A stretch of 64,000 bases of DNA, taken from the NCBI GenBank assembly GCA_964408955.1, contig CAYPBK010000005.1, positions 22,407 through 86,406 on the forward strand. Reading direction: 5' to 3'. Under the pieces are notes generated by a model. It had not been told where the DNA came from. It ran no database searches and worked only from the letters and a program-made list of their open reading frames with translations. Shown here piece by piece: positions 28,319-38,388 of this stretch (position 1 is the first letter of the stretch; each line of letters opens with the position of its first letter). Both the position numbers and the translations under genes were made by a program. Source of the DNA: JAAYKT01 sp964408955 (GTDB lineage Bacteria; Bacillota; Clostridia; Lutisporales; Lutisporaceae).

Positions 28319-28848
28319 TTATCTTTGTCCTTTCTGAATAAGAAAAATCCCAGAATGCCTGAGGCTATTACAGTTATAAAAGGATGTATGTTTAAAAAGG
28401 CTATAGCAATAAAAGCTCCAAGGGCAATTAAAATGTTTTTAGCTTTAAAGCCTAGGAATTTAGACAGGTTAATCACAGCATAGAATATAAGGCCTACAAT
28501 TGCAGGGCGTACGCCATTAAAAATATTTTGTATTATTAAGCTGTCTCTGATTGAAGAAAAAAATGTTGCAATAATGAGTATTATTAAAAATGAAGGTAAA
28601 GCCGTTGCAGTTACTGCAGTTAGTGAGCCTATGGGACCCGCAAGCTTATACCCTACATAGGTAGCTGAATTAGTAGCTAAAGGACCGGGTAGGCTATTTG
28701 TGATAGCCAGCGCATCTAAAAAATCCTCTTGGCTTATCCATTTCTTGTTTTCCACTACTTCTCTTTGAATAACAGGAATCATTGAATAACCCCCGCCTAA
28801 AGTAAAGCATCCTATTTTAAAAAATGTTATAAATAAATCTTTGAGCAT
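28315..28848 (-). CDS. Chromate transporter, single-domain (CHR), first subunit
   Basis: The 177-residue CHR-domain protein has FTLGGGYSMIPVIQREVV and NSLPGPLATNSATYVGYKLAG. I chose the ATG at 28848, which follows AGGTGA at good spacing, over the TTG five codons earlier. It overlaps the second subunit by four bases, so both are made together and probably form the transport heterodimer. Confidence 0.9.
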   Translation of the reverse strand: MLKDLFITFFKIGCFTLGGGYSMIPVIQREVVENKKWISQEDFLDALAITNSLPGPLATNSATYVGYKLAGPIGSLTAVTATALPSFLIILIIATFFSSIRDSLIIQNIFNGVRPAIVGLIFYAVINLSKFLGFKAKNILIALGAFIAIAFLNIHPFITVIASGILGFFLFRKDKDK

Positions 28849-28997
28849 TAATATCACCTGCAATCTTTAGTTTACATATAAATATTAAGCTATTTAAAAT
28901 AGCATGTCAAATCAAGTGTTTCTGTATATTTGTAGTAATACGTGTAAAATTAACATTAACATGTAATGACCGTTATAGTTCACATGTATTTTTTATA

Positions 28998-29076
28998 TTA
29001 TTAATATTTGATAAAGATTACATAGTGAAAGGCTTTAGGATCTGTTTATACAGTTGAGAATTAATTGCAGTAATTG
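28998..29076. repeat. Partial copy of the dispersed element (left end)
   Basis: It starts with TTATTAATATTTGATAAAG and follows the left third of the copies at 1444 and 42453 (AGGCTTTAGGATCTGTT), then decays. It fills much of the 322-base gap before sahH; the rest of that gap shows only A+T-rich sequence and a TATAAT near 29120. Confidence 0.65.
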
Positions 29077-29170
29077 GTTTATTTTTCTTAGTTAGTATGT
29101 ATTAAAGTAAAAATAAAGTATAATATAAATATCTAACATAATAACAATAAAGCTATGGAGGTGTGTATAA

Positions 29171-30421
29171 GTGAATAACAGTATTATTAAAAATATAGAA
29201 TTATCCTCTTACGGTCATAAAAAGATTGAATGGGTAAAGAAGAATATGCCTGTGCTATCAAGGATTGAAGAGCAATTTTCCGTAACAAAACCCTTTGATA
29301 GAAGAAAAGTGGTCATGTCTATACATTTAGAAGCTAAAACAGCATATTTGGCAAAAGTATTTAAAGCTGCTGGAGCGGAAGTAGCAGTGACAGGCAGCAA
29401 TCCTTTATCAACACAGGATGACGTAGCCGCTGCTTTGGTAGAAGACGGGCTCCTGGTATATGCATGGCATGGCGTTACAGATAATGAATATATGGAACAT
29501 TTAAATGCGGCTTTGGACATCGAGCCAAATATAGTTATTGATGACGGAGGGGACTTGGTTCAGCTTTTGCATAGCAGCAGAAAAGATTTATCCGGGAATA
29601 TACTAGGCGGCTGTGAAGAAACTACGACAGGTGTGTTGCGTCTTAGGGCAAGAGAAAAAGCTAATAAGCTGCTTTTTCCTATGATTTCTGTGAATGATGG
29701 GAAGTGCAAATACTTATTTGATAACAGATATGGTACAGGGCAGTCAGTTTGGGATGGCATAATGAGGACTACTAATCTAATTATAGCAGGTAAAACTGTA
29801 GTAGTAACAGGCTATGGATGGTGCGGCAAAGGTGTGGCAAACAAAGCTAAAGGGCTTGGCGCCAATGTTATTGTATGCGAAGTAAATCCTATTAAAGCTA
29901 TAGAGGCATATATGGACGGCTTTAGAGTAATGCCTTTGATAGAGGCTTCGTCTTTGGGAGATATTTTTGTAACCGTTACAGGGTGCAATAAGGTACTTAA
30001 TAAGGACCATTTCCTATTAATGAAAGACGGTGTCATATTGGCAAACGCAGGACATTTTGATGTAGAAATATGGAAGCCTGACTTAGAAAGTCTTTCAGTA
30101 GATAAAAGAATAGCGAGAGATAATATTATTGCCTATACCATGAAAAACAAAAATACAATCAATTTATTAGGGGAAGGCAGACTGGTTAACTTGGCTGCGG
30201 GTGACGGTCATCCGGCGGAGATAATGGATATGAGCTTTGCATTGCAAATTTTATGCGCAAAATATATCAATGAAAACTATGAAAATCTAGATAGAAAGGT
30301 GTATGATGTACCGGAGGAAATCGATAATAATGTAGCTGATTTGAAACTTTCGGGGACAGGTATAAGAATAGATGAGCTTACGGAGGAACAGGATAAATAC
30401 CTGAAAGGTTGGGGTGAGTAA
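29171..30421 (+). CDS. Adenosylhomocysteinase-family protein (SAH or S-inosylhomocysteine hydrolase)
   Basis: The 416-residue enzyme matches the short archaeal/Thermotoga form of SAH hydrolase, without the ~40-residue insertion common in proteobacteria. Substrate-site motifs are PLSTQDDVAAAL, DDGGDLV and NDGKCKYLFDNRYGTGQS; the NAD site is VTGYGWCGKGVANKAKG. It cleaves S-adenosylhomocysteine, or its deaminated form, to homocysteine and a nucleoside. The GTG start follows GGAGGTG. The next gene, a deaminase of the SAH/MTA/deoxyadenosine group, overlaps it by one base. In Methanocaldococcus such a pair is reported to use the S-inosylhomocysteine route. Confidence 0.9.
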   Translation: MNNSIIKNIELSSYGHKKIEWVKKNMPVLSRIEEQFSVTKPFDRRKVVMSIHLEAKTAYLAKVFKAAGAEVAVTGSNPLSTQDDVAAALVEDGLLVYAWHGVTDNEYMEHLNAALDIEPNIVIDDGGDLVQLLHSSRKDLSGNILGGCEETTTGVLRLRAREKANKLLFPMISVNDGKCKYLFDNRYGTGQSVWDGIMRTTNLIIAGKTVVVTGYGWCGKGVANKAKGLGANVIVCEVNPIKAIEAYMDGFRVMPLIEASSLGDIFVTVTGCNKVLNKDHFLLMKDGVILANAGHFDVEIWKPDLESLSVDKRIARDNIIAYTMKNKNTINLLGEGRLVNLAAGDGHPAEIMDMSFALQILCAKYINENYENLDRKVYDVPEEIDNNVADLKLSGTGIRIDELTEEQDKYLKGWGE

Positions 30422-31713
30422 TGAGCTTGCTGCTTAAGAATGCCTCCATTATTACTGCTGATGAAAAAGGGACTGTTATAAATAGTGGATGTTTGGGAGT
30501 AAAAGGAAACTTAATTGATTATGCAGGTGTTTACAATGAAGAATTGGAAGCTGGTTACGAAAGAATACTGGATTTAAAGAATAAAGTCGTAATGCCGGGA
30601 TTTGTGAATGCACATAATCATGCGGCTATGACAATGTTTAGGAATTATGCCGATGACTTAAAATTAATGGATTGGTTGTTTAATAGGATATTCCCTTTGG
30701 AAGAAAAACTTACGGCAGAGGATGCTTATTGGGCTTCACTTTTGGCTATTTTGGAAATGATTAAATCAGGGACGACAACCTTTTGTGATATGTACATGTT
30801 TATGGATAAAACAGCCGAAGCTGTTGTACAATCAGGTATGAGGGCGTCATTGGGCAGAGGCTTACAAGGGGACGGAGAATCTAAAACTGACTATAGGATT
30901 CAGGAAAGCCTTGATCTATATAATAAATATCATGATAGTAACGAAGGAAGGCTCAGAGTGAATCTGGCACCTCATTCTGTATATACAGCTACACCTGTAT
31001 ATCTGGAAAAAATCGCACAGATTGCAGATGACTTGCAATGTGAAGTTCAGATACACCTATCTGAAACAGAGGAAGAAGTTAAAAATTCCATTTTAAAATA
31101 TAACATGACTCCGATTAAATTGGCAAATGAAGCAGGATTATTAAATTCAAAGGCTTTGGCGGCCCATTGTGTAGCTGTTAACGAAGAGGATATTAGGATT
31201 TTAAAGGAAAGGGGAGTAAATGTAATACATAATCCATGCAGTAATATGAAGCTTGGAAGCGGTATAGCCCCAATTAAAAGATTCCTTGATGAGGGTATTA
31301 ATGTCGCTTTGGGTACTGACGGAGCCTCCAGCAATAATAATTTGGATATGCTTAAGGAAATAAAAATGGCTGTATATTTGCAAAAGGTTTTTTTAAAGGA
31401 TCCGACTGCAATAAATACGGATCAGTCTATAAGGATGGCAACTTTCAATGGAGCTAAAGCTTTAGGCTTCAAAGGTGTTGGTCAGATTAAAAGTGGTTAT
31501 AAAGCAGATTTAATTATTATAGATTTGGATAAACCTTGGCATTATCCCAGATATAATGTTAAATCTTCTATTATCTATTCAGGTAATTCCTCAGATATTG
31601 AAACAGTAATAGTAGACGGAAAAATTATAATGGAAAAGGGAGAGATAATAACCATTGATGAGGAAAGGATAACATACGAAGTACAACAAGCTGCAGGAGG
31701 ATTGACTAAATAA
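30421..31713 (+). CDS. 5'-deoxyadenosine/methylthioadenosine/SAH deaminase
   Basis: The 430-residue amidohydrolase deaminates the adenine ring of 5'-modified nucleosides. Metal ligands are in FVNAHNHAAM (HxH), the HLSET and AAHCVAV histidines, and GTDGASSNNNLDM (Asp). These are the marks of the MtaD/DadD branch. With the overlapping SAH-hydrolase gene it would recycle the products of methyltransferases and radical-SAM enzymes. Which substrate is preferred cannot be read from sequence. Confidence 0.9.
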   Translation: MSLLLKNASIITADEKGTVINSGCLGVKGNLIDYAGVYNEELEAGYERILDLKNKVVMPGFVNAHNHAAMTMFRNYADDLKLMDWLFNRIFPLEEKLTAEDAYWASLLAILEMIKSGTTTFCDMYMFMDKTAEAVVQSGMRASLGRGLQGDGESKTDYRIQESLDLYNKYHDSNEGRLRVNLAPHSVYTATPVYLEKIAQIADDLQCEVQIHLSETEEEVKNSILKYNMTPIKLANEAGLLNSKALAAHCVAVNEEDIRILKERGVNVIHNPCSNMKLGSGIAPIKRFLDEGINVALGTDGASSNNNLDMLKEIKMAVYLQKVFLKDPTAINTDQSIRMATFNGAKALGFKGVGQIKSGYKADLIIIDLDKPWHYPRYNVKSSIIYSGNSSDIETVIVDGKIIMEKGEIITIDEERITYEVQQAAGGLTK

Positions 31714-31757
31714 TAAAGATAATTCTAAAGTAAATCATGGTCGGGAGGGAGTTATTA

Positions 31758-32132
31758 ATGTCAAAGGAAACAATGCTTGGGAAAAAGGTTTGGGCGGTTA
31801 TAGGCGCCAATGAAAACACAGAAAAGTTTGGCAATAAAGTTTATAAAAGACTAAAAAGCAGAGGATATGAGGTTTATCCCGTAAACCCTAAGTACAATAC
31901 CATAGACGGGGAGGTTTGCTATGAGAATTTATCGGCTTTACCAAAAGTGCCCGAGGTAATAAATATGGTGGTTTCACCAAAAATCGGAAGAGTATTTATT
32001 GAAGAAGCTATAAAGCTTGGTATTAATAATATTTGGTTTCAACCTGGCACTTTTGATAAGGAGATTTTTGAGATTATTAAAAATAGCGGCATAAAAGCTG
32101 TTCAGGGCTGTGTACTCGTATCCGTCCAATAA
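31758..32132 (+). CDS. CoA-binding protein (YccU-like)
   Basis: The ~124-residue single-domain Rossmann protein of the CoA_binding_2 family has KKVWAVIGANENTEKFGNKV and the central YPVNPKYNTIDGE, ending with GIKAVQGCVLV, where the cysteine is conserved. Family members bind CoA or nucleotides, but no reaction is established. The ATG at 31758 has GGGAGGGAG six bases upstream; the ATG at 31737 has no such site. It lies between the SAH-recycling pair and the gcv genes. Confidence 0.85.
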   Translation: MSKETMLGKKVWAVIGANENTEKFGNKVYKRLKSRGYEVYPVNPKYNTIDGEVCYENLSALPKVPEVINMVVSPKIGRVFIEEAIKLGINNIWFQPGTFDKEIFEIIKNSGIKAVQGCVLVSVQ

Positions 32133-32351
32133 TATATTTACAAAGACAATAAAACTTTGTGAACTTTAATACAATTCTTGAAATATATTAAAATTTGAAA
32201 TAGAATAAGCAATGATACTAATAAATATTTCATGTAATGGGAAGTATATGATTATTTAAAACTCGTTATTTATGCTAGTAAAGCATCAATCTAAGTTCGG
32301 GAGAAAACTTTTTTCAAAATTCTATATTTAAATAATAGGAGGGATTTATTC

Positions 32352-33455
32352 ATGGAAAACTTAAAAAAGACGCATCTGTTTCCCATATATGAAAAGTATG
32401 GTGCGAAAGTAGTAGATTATGCCGGCTGGGCAATGCCTGTTCAGTTTGAAGGTTTGATCGAAGAACATGAAGCGGTGCGGAATGCGGCAGGAATATTTGA
32501 TGTTTCCCATATGGGTGAAGTTGAAGTAAAGGGTAAGGGCGCGGAAAAGTATTTGCAAAATTTACTTACTAACGATTTTGAAGCTGTAGAAGACAATCAA
32601 ATAATATATAGCTTTATGTGTTATCCTAACGGTGGAGTTGTTGATGATTTACTGGTTTATAAATATAACACAGAACGTTACTTATTGGTTGTTAACGCTT
32701 CAAACAAAGAAAAAGATATCAATTGGATGAATGAGCATAAAGGAAGCTTTGATATTCAAATAGATGATATTTCCCATAAAGTATCAGAAATAGCTATTCA
32801 AGGACCATTATCCCAAGAAATTTTACAAAAGTTGACCAAAGAAGATCTATCAAAGCTAGCTCCGTTTTATTTAAAAGAAAATGTAGATATCCTTGGTTAC
32901 AATTGTTTGTTGTCCCGAACGGGATATACGGGCGAAGACGGATTTGAGATCTATTTGGATAATGAAAATGTTGTAAAGGTTTGGGAAAAGCTGATAGAAG
33001 AAGGAAAAGAATCAGGTCTTAAACCGGCTGGTTTAGGTGCAAGAGATACATTGCGTTTCGAAGCCTCAATGCCACTATACGGGAATGAAATTTCCCAAGA
33101 TATAACGCCTATAGAAGCAGGTTTGGGTTTCTTTGTAAAACTTAATAAAAATGATTTTATAGGGAAAGAAGCTTTATCAAAACAAAAGGAAGAAGGTCCA
33201 AAAAGAAAGCTGGTAGCATTTGAAATGGTCGGAAACGGCATTCCCCGTCATGGTTATGATGTATTAAAAAATGGTGCAGTTATAGGCTTTGTTACCACCG
33301 GTTATCATTCGCCGACTCTTAAGAAAAATATTGGGTTTGCATTGATAGATTCAGAGCATGGGGCTATGGATAATGTTCTAGAAATTCAAATAAGGAAAAA
33401 GAAAGCAGAAGCTAAAATAATTAGCAAAAAGTTTTTAGTAAAACATAATAAATAA
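32352..33455 (+). CDS. gcvT: Glycine cleavage system aminomethyltransferase (T protein)
   Basis: The 367-residue enzyme takes the aminomethyl group from the H protein and gives methylene-tetrahydrofolate plus ammonia. The N-terminal WAMPVQF and FDVSHMGE, SRTGYTGEDGFE and the GLGARDTLRFEA arginine/aspartate motif are all present. GGAGGG precedes the ATG. It is the first gene of a gcvT-gcvH-gcvPA-gcvPB operon. The 219 bases upstream show no glycine riboswitch that I can recognise. Confidence 0.97.
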   Translation: MENLKKTHLFPIYEKYGAKVVDYAGWAMPVQFEGLIEEHEAVRNAAGIFDVSHMGEVEVKGKGAEKYLQNLLTNDFEAVEDNQIIYSFMCYPNGGVVDDLLVYKYNTERYLLVVNASNKEKDINWMNEHKGSFDIQIDDISHKVSEIAIQGPLSQEILQKLTKEDLSKLAPFYLKENVDILGYNCLLSRTGYTGEDGFEIYLDNENVVKVWEKLIEEGKESGLKPAGLGARDTLRFEASMPLYGNEISQDITPIEAGLGFFVKLNKNDFIGKEALSKQKEEGPKRKLVAFEMVGNGIPRHGYDVLKNGAVIGFVTTGYHSPTLKKNIGFALIDSEHGAMDNVLEIQIRKKKAEAKIISKKFLVKHNK

Positions 33456-33530
33456 TATGTCAGCAGGATTTCTATTTGGAGTAATAGAAGCTTAAAAGGT
33501 TAAAAATAAAGGATAATAAGGAGGATAAAA

Positions 33531-33914
33531 ATGAAAATTTTAGAAGGATTATATTATTCAAAAGATCATGAATGGGTAAAGGTGGAAGGCGAAAAGGCTT
33601 ATGTCGGTATTACGGACTTTGCCCAACATGCACTTGGTGAAATAGTTTATGTAGAACTGCCGGAGTTGGATGAAGAATTTGAAATTGGCGAGGTATTTAG
33701 TGTTATTGAGTCAGTAAAGGCAGCTTCTGATGTATTTTTACCTATATCCGGAAAGGTACTGGAGGTTAATGAAGAATTAGAAGAGTCACCTCAATTAGTA
33801 AATGAAGATCCTTATGAAAATTGGATAGTTGCCATTCAATTATCTAATAAAGGGGATTTGGATGATTTAATGGATGAAGCCGGATATAGAGAGTTTTGTG
33901 AAAAGGAGGAATAA
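33531..33914 (+). CDS. gcvH: Glycine cleavage system H protein
   Basis: The 127-residue lipoyl carrier moves the aminomethyl intermediate between P, T and L proteins. The lipoylated lysine lies in IESVKAASDVF near residue 65, with the preceding ALGEIVYVELPE typical of the family. AAGGAGG precedes the ATG, and gcvPA begins two bases after the stop. No dihydrolipoyl dehydrogenase gene is in the window. Confidence 0.97.
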   Translation: MKILEGLYYSKDHEWVKVEGEKAYVGITDFAQHALGEIVYVELPELDEEFEIGEVFSVIESVKAASDVFLPISGKVLEVNEELEESPQLVNEDPYENWIVAIQLSNKGDLDDLMDEAGYREFCEKEE

Positions 33915-33915
33915 T

Positions 33916-35256
33916 ATGCATAGGTATATACCTAATACTGAGGCTGATTCCGCACAAATGCTTCAAAGCATAGGCAAGGAATCTATTGATGAATTGTTTT
34001 CGGATATACCTAAGGATTTAATCTTTAATAGAAATTTAGATATTAACTGTGCCATGTCTGAAATAGAAATCCAAAAACACTTTAACGAATTAAATAAAAA
34101 GAATAAAAGCACTGATGATTTGACATGTTTCCTAGGCGCCGGTGCATATGATCATTACATACCGGCAATAATCAGGCATTTGGCAAAGCGGTCGGAATTC
34201 TACACTGCTTATACTCCTTATCAGCCTGAGATAAGCCAAGGAACCTTGCAAGCGATATTCGAATACCAAACGATGATTTGTAATTTAACGAATATGGATG
34301 TAAGCAACGCTTCAATGTATGACGGTGCAACTGCTTGTACTGAAGCAGTGATAATGGCCACAGAGAATACAAGAAGAAACAGTGTTTTAATTTCAAAATC
34401 CGTATCTCCTGAAGTAAGAAAAGTTGTAAAAACCTATATGGGCTACAGAAAAATTAACGTAATAGAAGTTGACACGGCAGAGGGAGAGACTGATATTGAA
34501 AAGCTAAAGAATCATTTAAGTAAAGATATCGCAGCTGTGATTGTGCAAAACCCGAATTTTTTTGGCATCATAGAAGAGCTTGAGGAAATAGAAAAATTAA
34601 CCCATGATAATAAATCATTATTAATTAGCTATGTAGATCCCATTTCATTGGGATTGATAAAAACTCCCGGAGAGCTTGGGGTTGACATAGCTGTTGGCGA
34701 TGCGCAGCCATTTGGAAACGGCTTGAATTATGGCGGTCCATATTTAGGGTTTTTGGCAGCCAGCGCAAAATTAGTTAGGAAAATGCCGGGAAGAATAGTA
34801 GGGGAATCTGTTGATGTTGACGGCAAAAGGGCGTTTGTACTGACATTGCAGGCGAGAGAACAACATATTAGGAGGTATAAAGCAACTTCAAATATCTGTT
34901 CAAATCAAGGCTTAAATGCACTTATAGCGTCAATCTATATGACAACAATGGGTAAAAAGGGTATTAAAGAGGTAGCTATGCAAAGTGCACAAAAAGCACA
35001 TTATGCCATGAAAAGGATAATAGACGGCGGTAAATATAAGCTGTTGTTTAAAAAGCCATTCTTCAAGGAATTTGCTTTAAGCGGGAGCACAGAAGTAGAT
35101 TTATTGAACAAGGAATTGTTAAAGCATAATATACTGGGTGGATATAACCTGAGCAAAGACTATGACTATATAGCAAACGGTTTTCTTATTTGTGTAACAG
35201 AAAAGAGAACCAAAGAAGAAATTGATAAGCTTGCTTCTGTATTGGAGGTGCTATGA
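33916..35256 (+). CDS. gcvPA: Glycine dehydrogenase (decarboxylating) subunit 1
   Basis: The 446-residue subunit 1 of the split P protein decarboxylates glycine together with subunit 2. MHRYIPNTEADSAQML at the start, LGAGAYDHYIP and YQPEISQGTLQAIFEYQT are family signatures. The ATG at 33916 has AAGGAGG upstream; the longer frame begins inside gcvH. The stop overlaps the gcvPB start. Split P proteins are usual in Firmicutes and archaea. Confidence 0.97.
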   Translation: MHRYIPNTEADSAQMLQSIGKESIDELFSDIPKDLIFNRNLDINCAMSEIEIQKHFNELNKKNKSTDDLTCFLGAGAYDHYIPAIIRHLAKRSEFYTAYTPYQPEISQGTLQAIFEYQTMICNLTNMDVSNASMYDGATACTEAVIMATENTRRNSVLISKSVSPEVRKVVKTYMGYRKINVIEVDTAEGETDIEKLKNHLSKDIAAVIVQNPNFFGIIEELEEIEKLTHDNKSLLISYVDPISLGLIKTPGELGVDIAVGDAQPFGNGLNYGGPYLGFLAASAKLVRKMPGRIVGESVDVDGKRAFVLTLQAREQHIRRYKATSNICSNQGLNALIASIYMTTMGKKGIKEVAMQSAQKAHYAMKRIIDGGKYKLLFKKPFFKEFALSGSTEVDLLNKELLKHNILGGYNLSKDYDYIANGFLICVTEKRTKEEIDKLASVLEVL

Positions 35257-36716
35257 TGAAAGAGTATAACAAATTGATATTCGAAATATCAAAGGAAGGC
35301 AGGGCGGCGTATAGTTTGCCAAAATGCGATATAGAAGAAACTTCTATTACAGATTTAATACCGGAAAGATTGTTATCCAAAAAAGAAATTGATTTACCTG
35401 AAGTCAGTGAAGTTGATGTAATCAGACATTATACGCTTTTGTCAAACAAGAATTATGGAGTTGATACAGGCTTCTATCCTTTAGGCTCCTGTACCATGAA
35501 ATATAACCCAAAGATAAACGAAGATATGTCAGAGCTAAGCAAGTTGTCTAATATTCACCCGTATCAATCGGAGGACACGGTTCAAGGCGCATTGCAGTTA
35601 ATGTATGAATTGGATTGTATGCTTTCTGAAATTTCAGGTATGGAGAAGATGACTTTGCAGCCTGCAGCCGGAGCTCATGGCGAATTAACAGGGCTGATGA
35701 TAATCAAAGCTTATCATGATAAAAGGAAAGACTATAAAAGAACAAAAATAATAGTTCCCGATTCTGCCCATGGTACTAACCCCGCCTCTGCGGCTGTAGC
35801 AGGGTTTGACATCATTGAGGTTAAATCTGATGATAATGGCGCTGTGGATTTGGAAAGCTTAAAAGCGGTTTTAGATGATGAAATAGCAGGACTTATGTTA
35901 ACGAATCCAAGTACTTTAGGTTTGTTTGAATCAAATATTAAAATTATAGCTGATTTGGTTCATAAGGCCGGGGGGCTTCTATATTATGATGGGGCGAATA
36001 TGAATGCTATCATGGGGATTTCCAGACCCGGGGAAATGGGGTTTGATGTCATCCATTATAATCTTCATAAAACATTTTCAACTCCTCATGGAGGAGGAGG
36101 GCCGGGAAGCGGTCCTGTGGGAGTAAAAAAAGAACTTGTTGAATTTCTCCCTGTTCCTGTAGTGGGGAAAGAAGGGGATAATTACTTTTTGGATTATGAC
36201 AGACCTTATTCCATAGGCAAAGTCAAGAGCTTTTACGGTCATTTCAATGTGATGGTAAAAGCATACGCATATATTTTGGCTATGGGGGCAGAAGGCTTAA
36301 AAAAAGCTAGTCAAATGTCTGTTTTGAATGCTAATTATATGATGAATAGATTAAAAGAACACTATAATCTACCCTATGAGCAGATATGTATGCATGAATT
36401 TGTACTTGGTGGCTTGAAGGATAACGTAAATGATATTGCCACGCTGGATGTAGCTAAGAGGCTGCTGGATTATGGATATCATCCTCCTACTGTTTATTTC
36501 CCTCTAATAGTTGATAATGCAATAATGGTTGAACCAACAGAAACAGAGAGCATAGAAACATTAGACGGGTTTATAGAAACAATGAAAAAAATAGCTGAGG
36601 AGGCAAAGGAGAATCCGGACCTATTAAAAAGCGCACCTCACAATACACCCGTTAGAAGAATAGACGAAGTGGCAGCCGCCAGAAATCTAGTATTAAAATG
36701 GAAAAAAGACAGATAA
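35256..36716 (+). CDS. gcvPB: Glycine dehydrogenase (decarboxylating) subunit 2
   Basis: The ~486-residue PLP-bearing subunit of the split P protein has its PLP lysine in HYNLHKTFSTPHGGGGPG, with DSAHGTNPASA and YDGANMNAI nearby. Of two adjacent ATGs the one at 35256 is five bases from GGAGGTG and best placed; 35253 is the alternative. A strong terminator at 36741 ends the operon. Confidence 0.97.
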   Translation: MKEYNKLIFEISKEGRAAYSLPKCDIEETSITDLIPERLLSKKEIDLPEVSEVDVIRHYTLLSNKNYGVDTGFYPLGSCTMKYNPKINEDMSELSKLSNIHPYQSEDTVQGALQLMYELDCMLSEISGMEKMTLQPAAGAHGELTGLMIIKAYHDKRKDYKRTKIIVPDSAHGTNPASAAVAGFDIIEVKSDDNGAVDLESLKAVLDDEIAGLMLTNPSTLGLFESNIKIIADLVHKAGGLLYYDGANMNAIMGISRPGEMGFDVIHYNLHKTFSTPHGGGGPGSGPVGVKKELVEFLPVPVVGKEGDNYFLDYDRPYSIGKVKSFYGHFNVMVKAYAYILAMGAEGLKKASQMSVLNANYMMNRLKEHYNLPYEQICMHEFVLGGLKDNVNDIATLDVAKRLLDYGYHPPTVYFPLIVDNAIMVEPTETESIETLDGFIETMKKIAEEAKENPDLLKSAPHNTPVRRIDEVAAARNLVLKWKKDR

Positions 36717-36740
36717 AAATTTAATTATTGGAACAGGCAT

Positions 36741-36780
36741 AAAAGCAGAGTAGAAAACTTTGAATCCTACTCTGCTTTTT
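36741..36780 (+). terminator. Intrinsic terminator of the gcv operon
   Basis: AAAAGCAGAGTAG pairs perfectly with CTACTCTGCTTTT across a 13-base loop; the T-run is part of the 3' arm. Confidence 0.9.
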
Positions 36781-37014
36781 AAATTATAGCTTGCGCATTG
36801 TATAGCTTTACCACTCTTAATTATTTATTTTTCTAATATAATAGTTTTTGCGAAAATTATCATTGTGCTATAATAATTACCTTTAAATCTATAATTTATT
36901 AATTTATTAAAAGCGACTTAAATAAAATTTAATTATAAGGTAGAATTAAATTATAAAAGTATTTTTGTTGATACAAGCAACACAAACAAGATTAATTTGT
37001 GGGAGGTAATAGGT

Positions 37015-38340
37015 TTGAAAGGGTATGGTCTTGTTTTGGGAGGCGGAGGCTCCAAAGGCTCTTATGAAGTTGGAGTTTGGAAAGCTCTTCGTGAGCTAGA
37101 TATTCCCATAATAGCTGTTGCAGGAACATCAGTAGGAGCATTAAACGGTGCAATGGTTGTTCAAGGAGATTATAATAAGGCTTATGATTTATGGGCGGGT
37201 ATAACCTTTGATAAAGTTTTTAAAATTGATAAAGATATACCATTGCCTGACAGTGGGGATAAGTTTGACGAGATAGCAGCACTTATAAAAATTGCCATAC
37301 ATAATAAAGGTTTGGATATAACGCCGTTAAGGAAGCTTTTGATAGAAAATATAGATGAAGAAAAAATAAGGGAATCTGAAATTGAGTTTGGTTTTGTAAC
37401 TATTTCAATTACAGACAAAAAACCTATAATAGTTTTTAAAGAAAATGTGCCAAAAGGAAGGATGGTTGATTATCTGCTTGCAAGTGCAGCTTTGCCGGTT
37501 TTCCAGCCTTTGACTATTGATGGAGTGAGATTTTTGGATGGAGCCTTCTACGATAATTTGCCCATATCTATTTTAATAGAAAAGCTGTTTTATAATATTA
37601 TTTCAGTGGATGTATCAGGATTGGGGCGGGTAAAAAGGATTAAAGAAAAGGATTTAAATATTATACAGATAAAGAATTCAGAGGACCTTGGTTATGATCT
37701 GGATTTTAATCCTGAATTTATAAAAAGAAATATAGAGCTTGGATATTATGACACAATGAAAGCATTCAATCGATATAAAGGGAAAAACTATTATCTGTCA
37801 AATACTAAATTCGACTTGGAATTTGATTTGGCACAAATAAAACTTATTTATGATTACCTGGGTATAGATCGTGCCAAGAAAACAAATCCACAAAATAAAT
37901 ATATAATATATAAACTAATAAGAACTATTAAAAAGCATTCCGCAAGCAGGAATATTAAAAAATATTCAGATATTATTATTTCCGCCGCAGAAATAACCGC
38001 AGAGATTATGGAAATTGACCGCCTTAGGGATTATACTTTAGAAGAACTCATAGGCATAATTATAGAAAGCTATAAATCTAAAAAAAATGAAGCTGAATTT
38101 TTAGATTTTACGGCTTATGTATACGAGAACATAATAGCAGTAGATGCAGGAAGCATCAATGAAAAGATAAAAAAAGCTGTATTTGAAAGCAAATTTGCTG
38201 CAATTTATAATATTGATATTAAGGATTTAACTGAGAGAACAATCCTATTTAGAAGGTTTTTAGCCCTCACTTTTCCTAAACTATGTATAGCAAATATTTT
38301 TTTGGCACTGGTAAACTTACAATATGATTTTGATTCATAA
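37015..38340 (+). CDS. Patatin-like phospholipase
   Basis: The ~441-residue protein has an N-terminal patatin domain: oxyanion loop LGGGGSKGSYEVG, nucleophile GTSVGALNG and the dyad aspartate in FLDGAFYDN. These give a Ser-Asp lipid acyl hydrolase. The C-terminal ~180 residues, rich in Lys and Ile, are not recognised. The TTG at 37015 follows GGGAGG; the GTG at 36997 lies ahead of that site. It stands alone, with a small terminator after it. Confidence 0.88.
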   Translation: MKGYGLVLGGGGSKGSYEVGVWKALRELDIPIIAVAGTSVGALNGAMVVQGDYNKAYDLWAGITFDKVFKIDKDIPLPDSGDKFDEIAALIKIAIHNKGLDITPLRKLLIENIDEEKIRESEIEFGFVTISITDKKPIIVFKENVPKGRMVDYLLASAALPVFQPLTIDGVRFLDGAFYDNLPISILIEKLFYNIISVDVSGLGRVKRIKEKDLNIIQIKNSEDLGYDLDFNPEFIKRNIELGYYDTMKAFNRYKGKNYYLSNTKFDLEFDLAQIKLIYDYLGIDRAKKTNPQNKYIIYKLIRTIKKHSASRNIKKYSDIIISAAEITAEIMEIDRLRDYTLEELIGIIIESYKSKKNEAEFLDFTAYVYENIIAVDAGSINEKIKKAVFESKFAAIYNIDIKDLTERTILFRRFLALTFPKLCIANIFLALVNLQYDFDS

Positions 38341-38363
38341 TATATGAATTAAATAAGCAAACT

Positions 38364-38388
38364 AAAAGATAAGCTTTTATCTTTTTAT
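38364..38388 (+). terminator. Intrinsic terminator after the patatin gene
   Basis: AAAAGATAA pairs with TTATCTTTT over a GCTT loop, with a further T and A+T-rich tail. Confidence 0.65.

Noticed and set aside
32133..32351. Possible glycine riboswitch before gcvT
   Set aside because: I looked for the conserved aptamer motifs and saw none; the gap is plain A+T-rich sequence.
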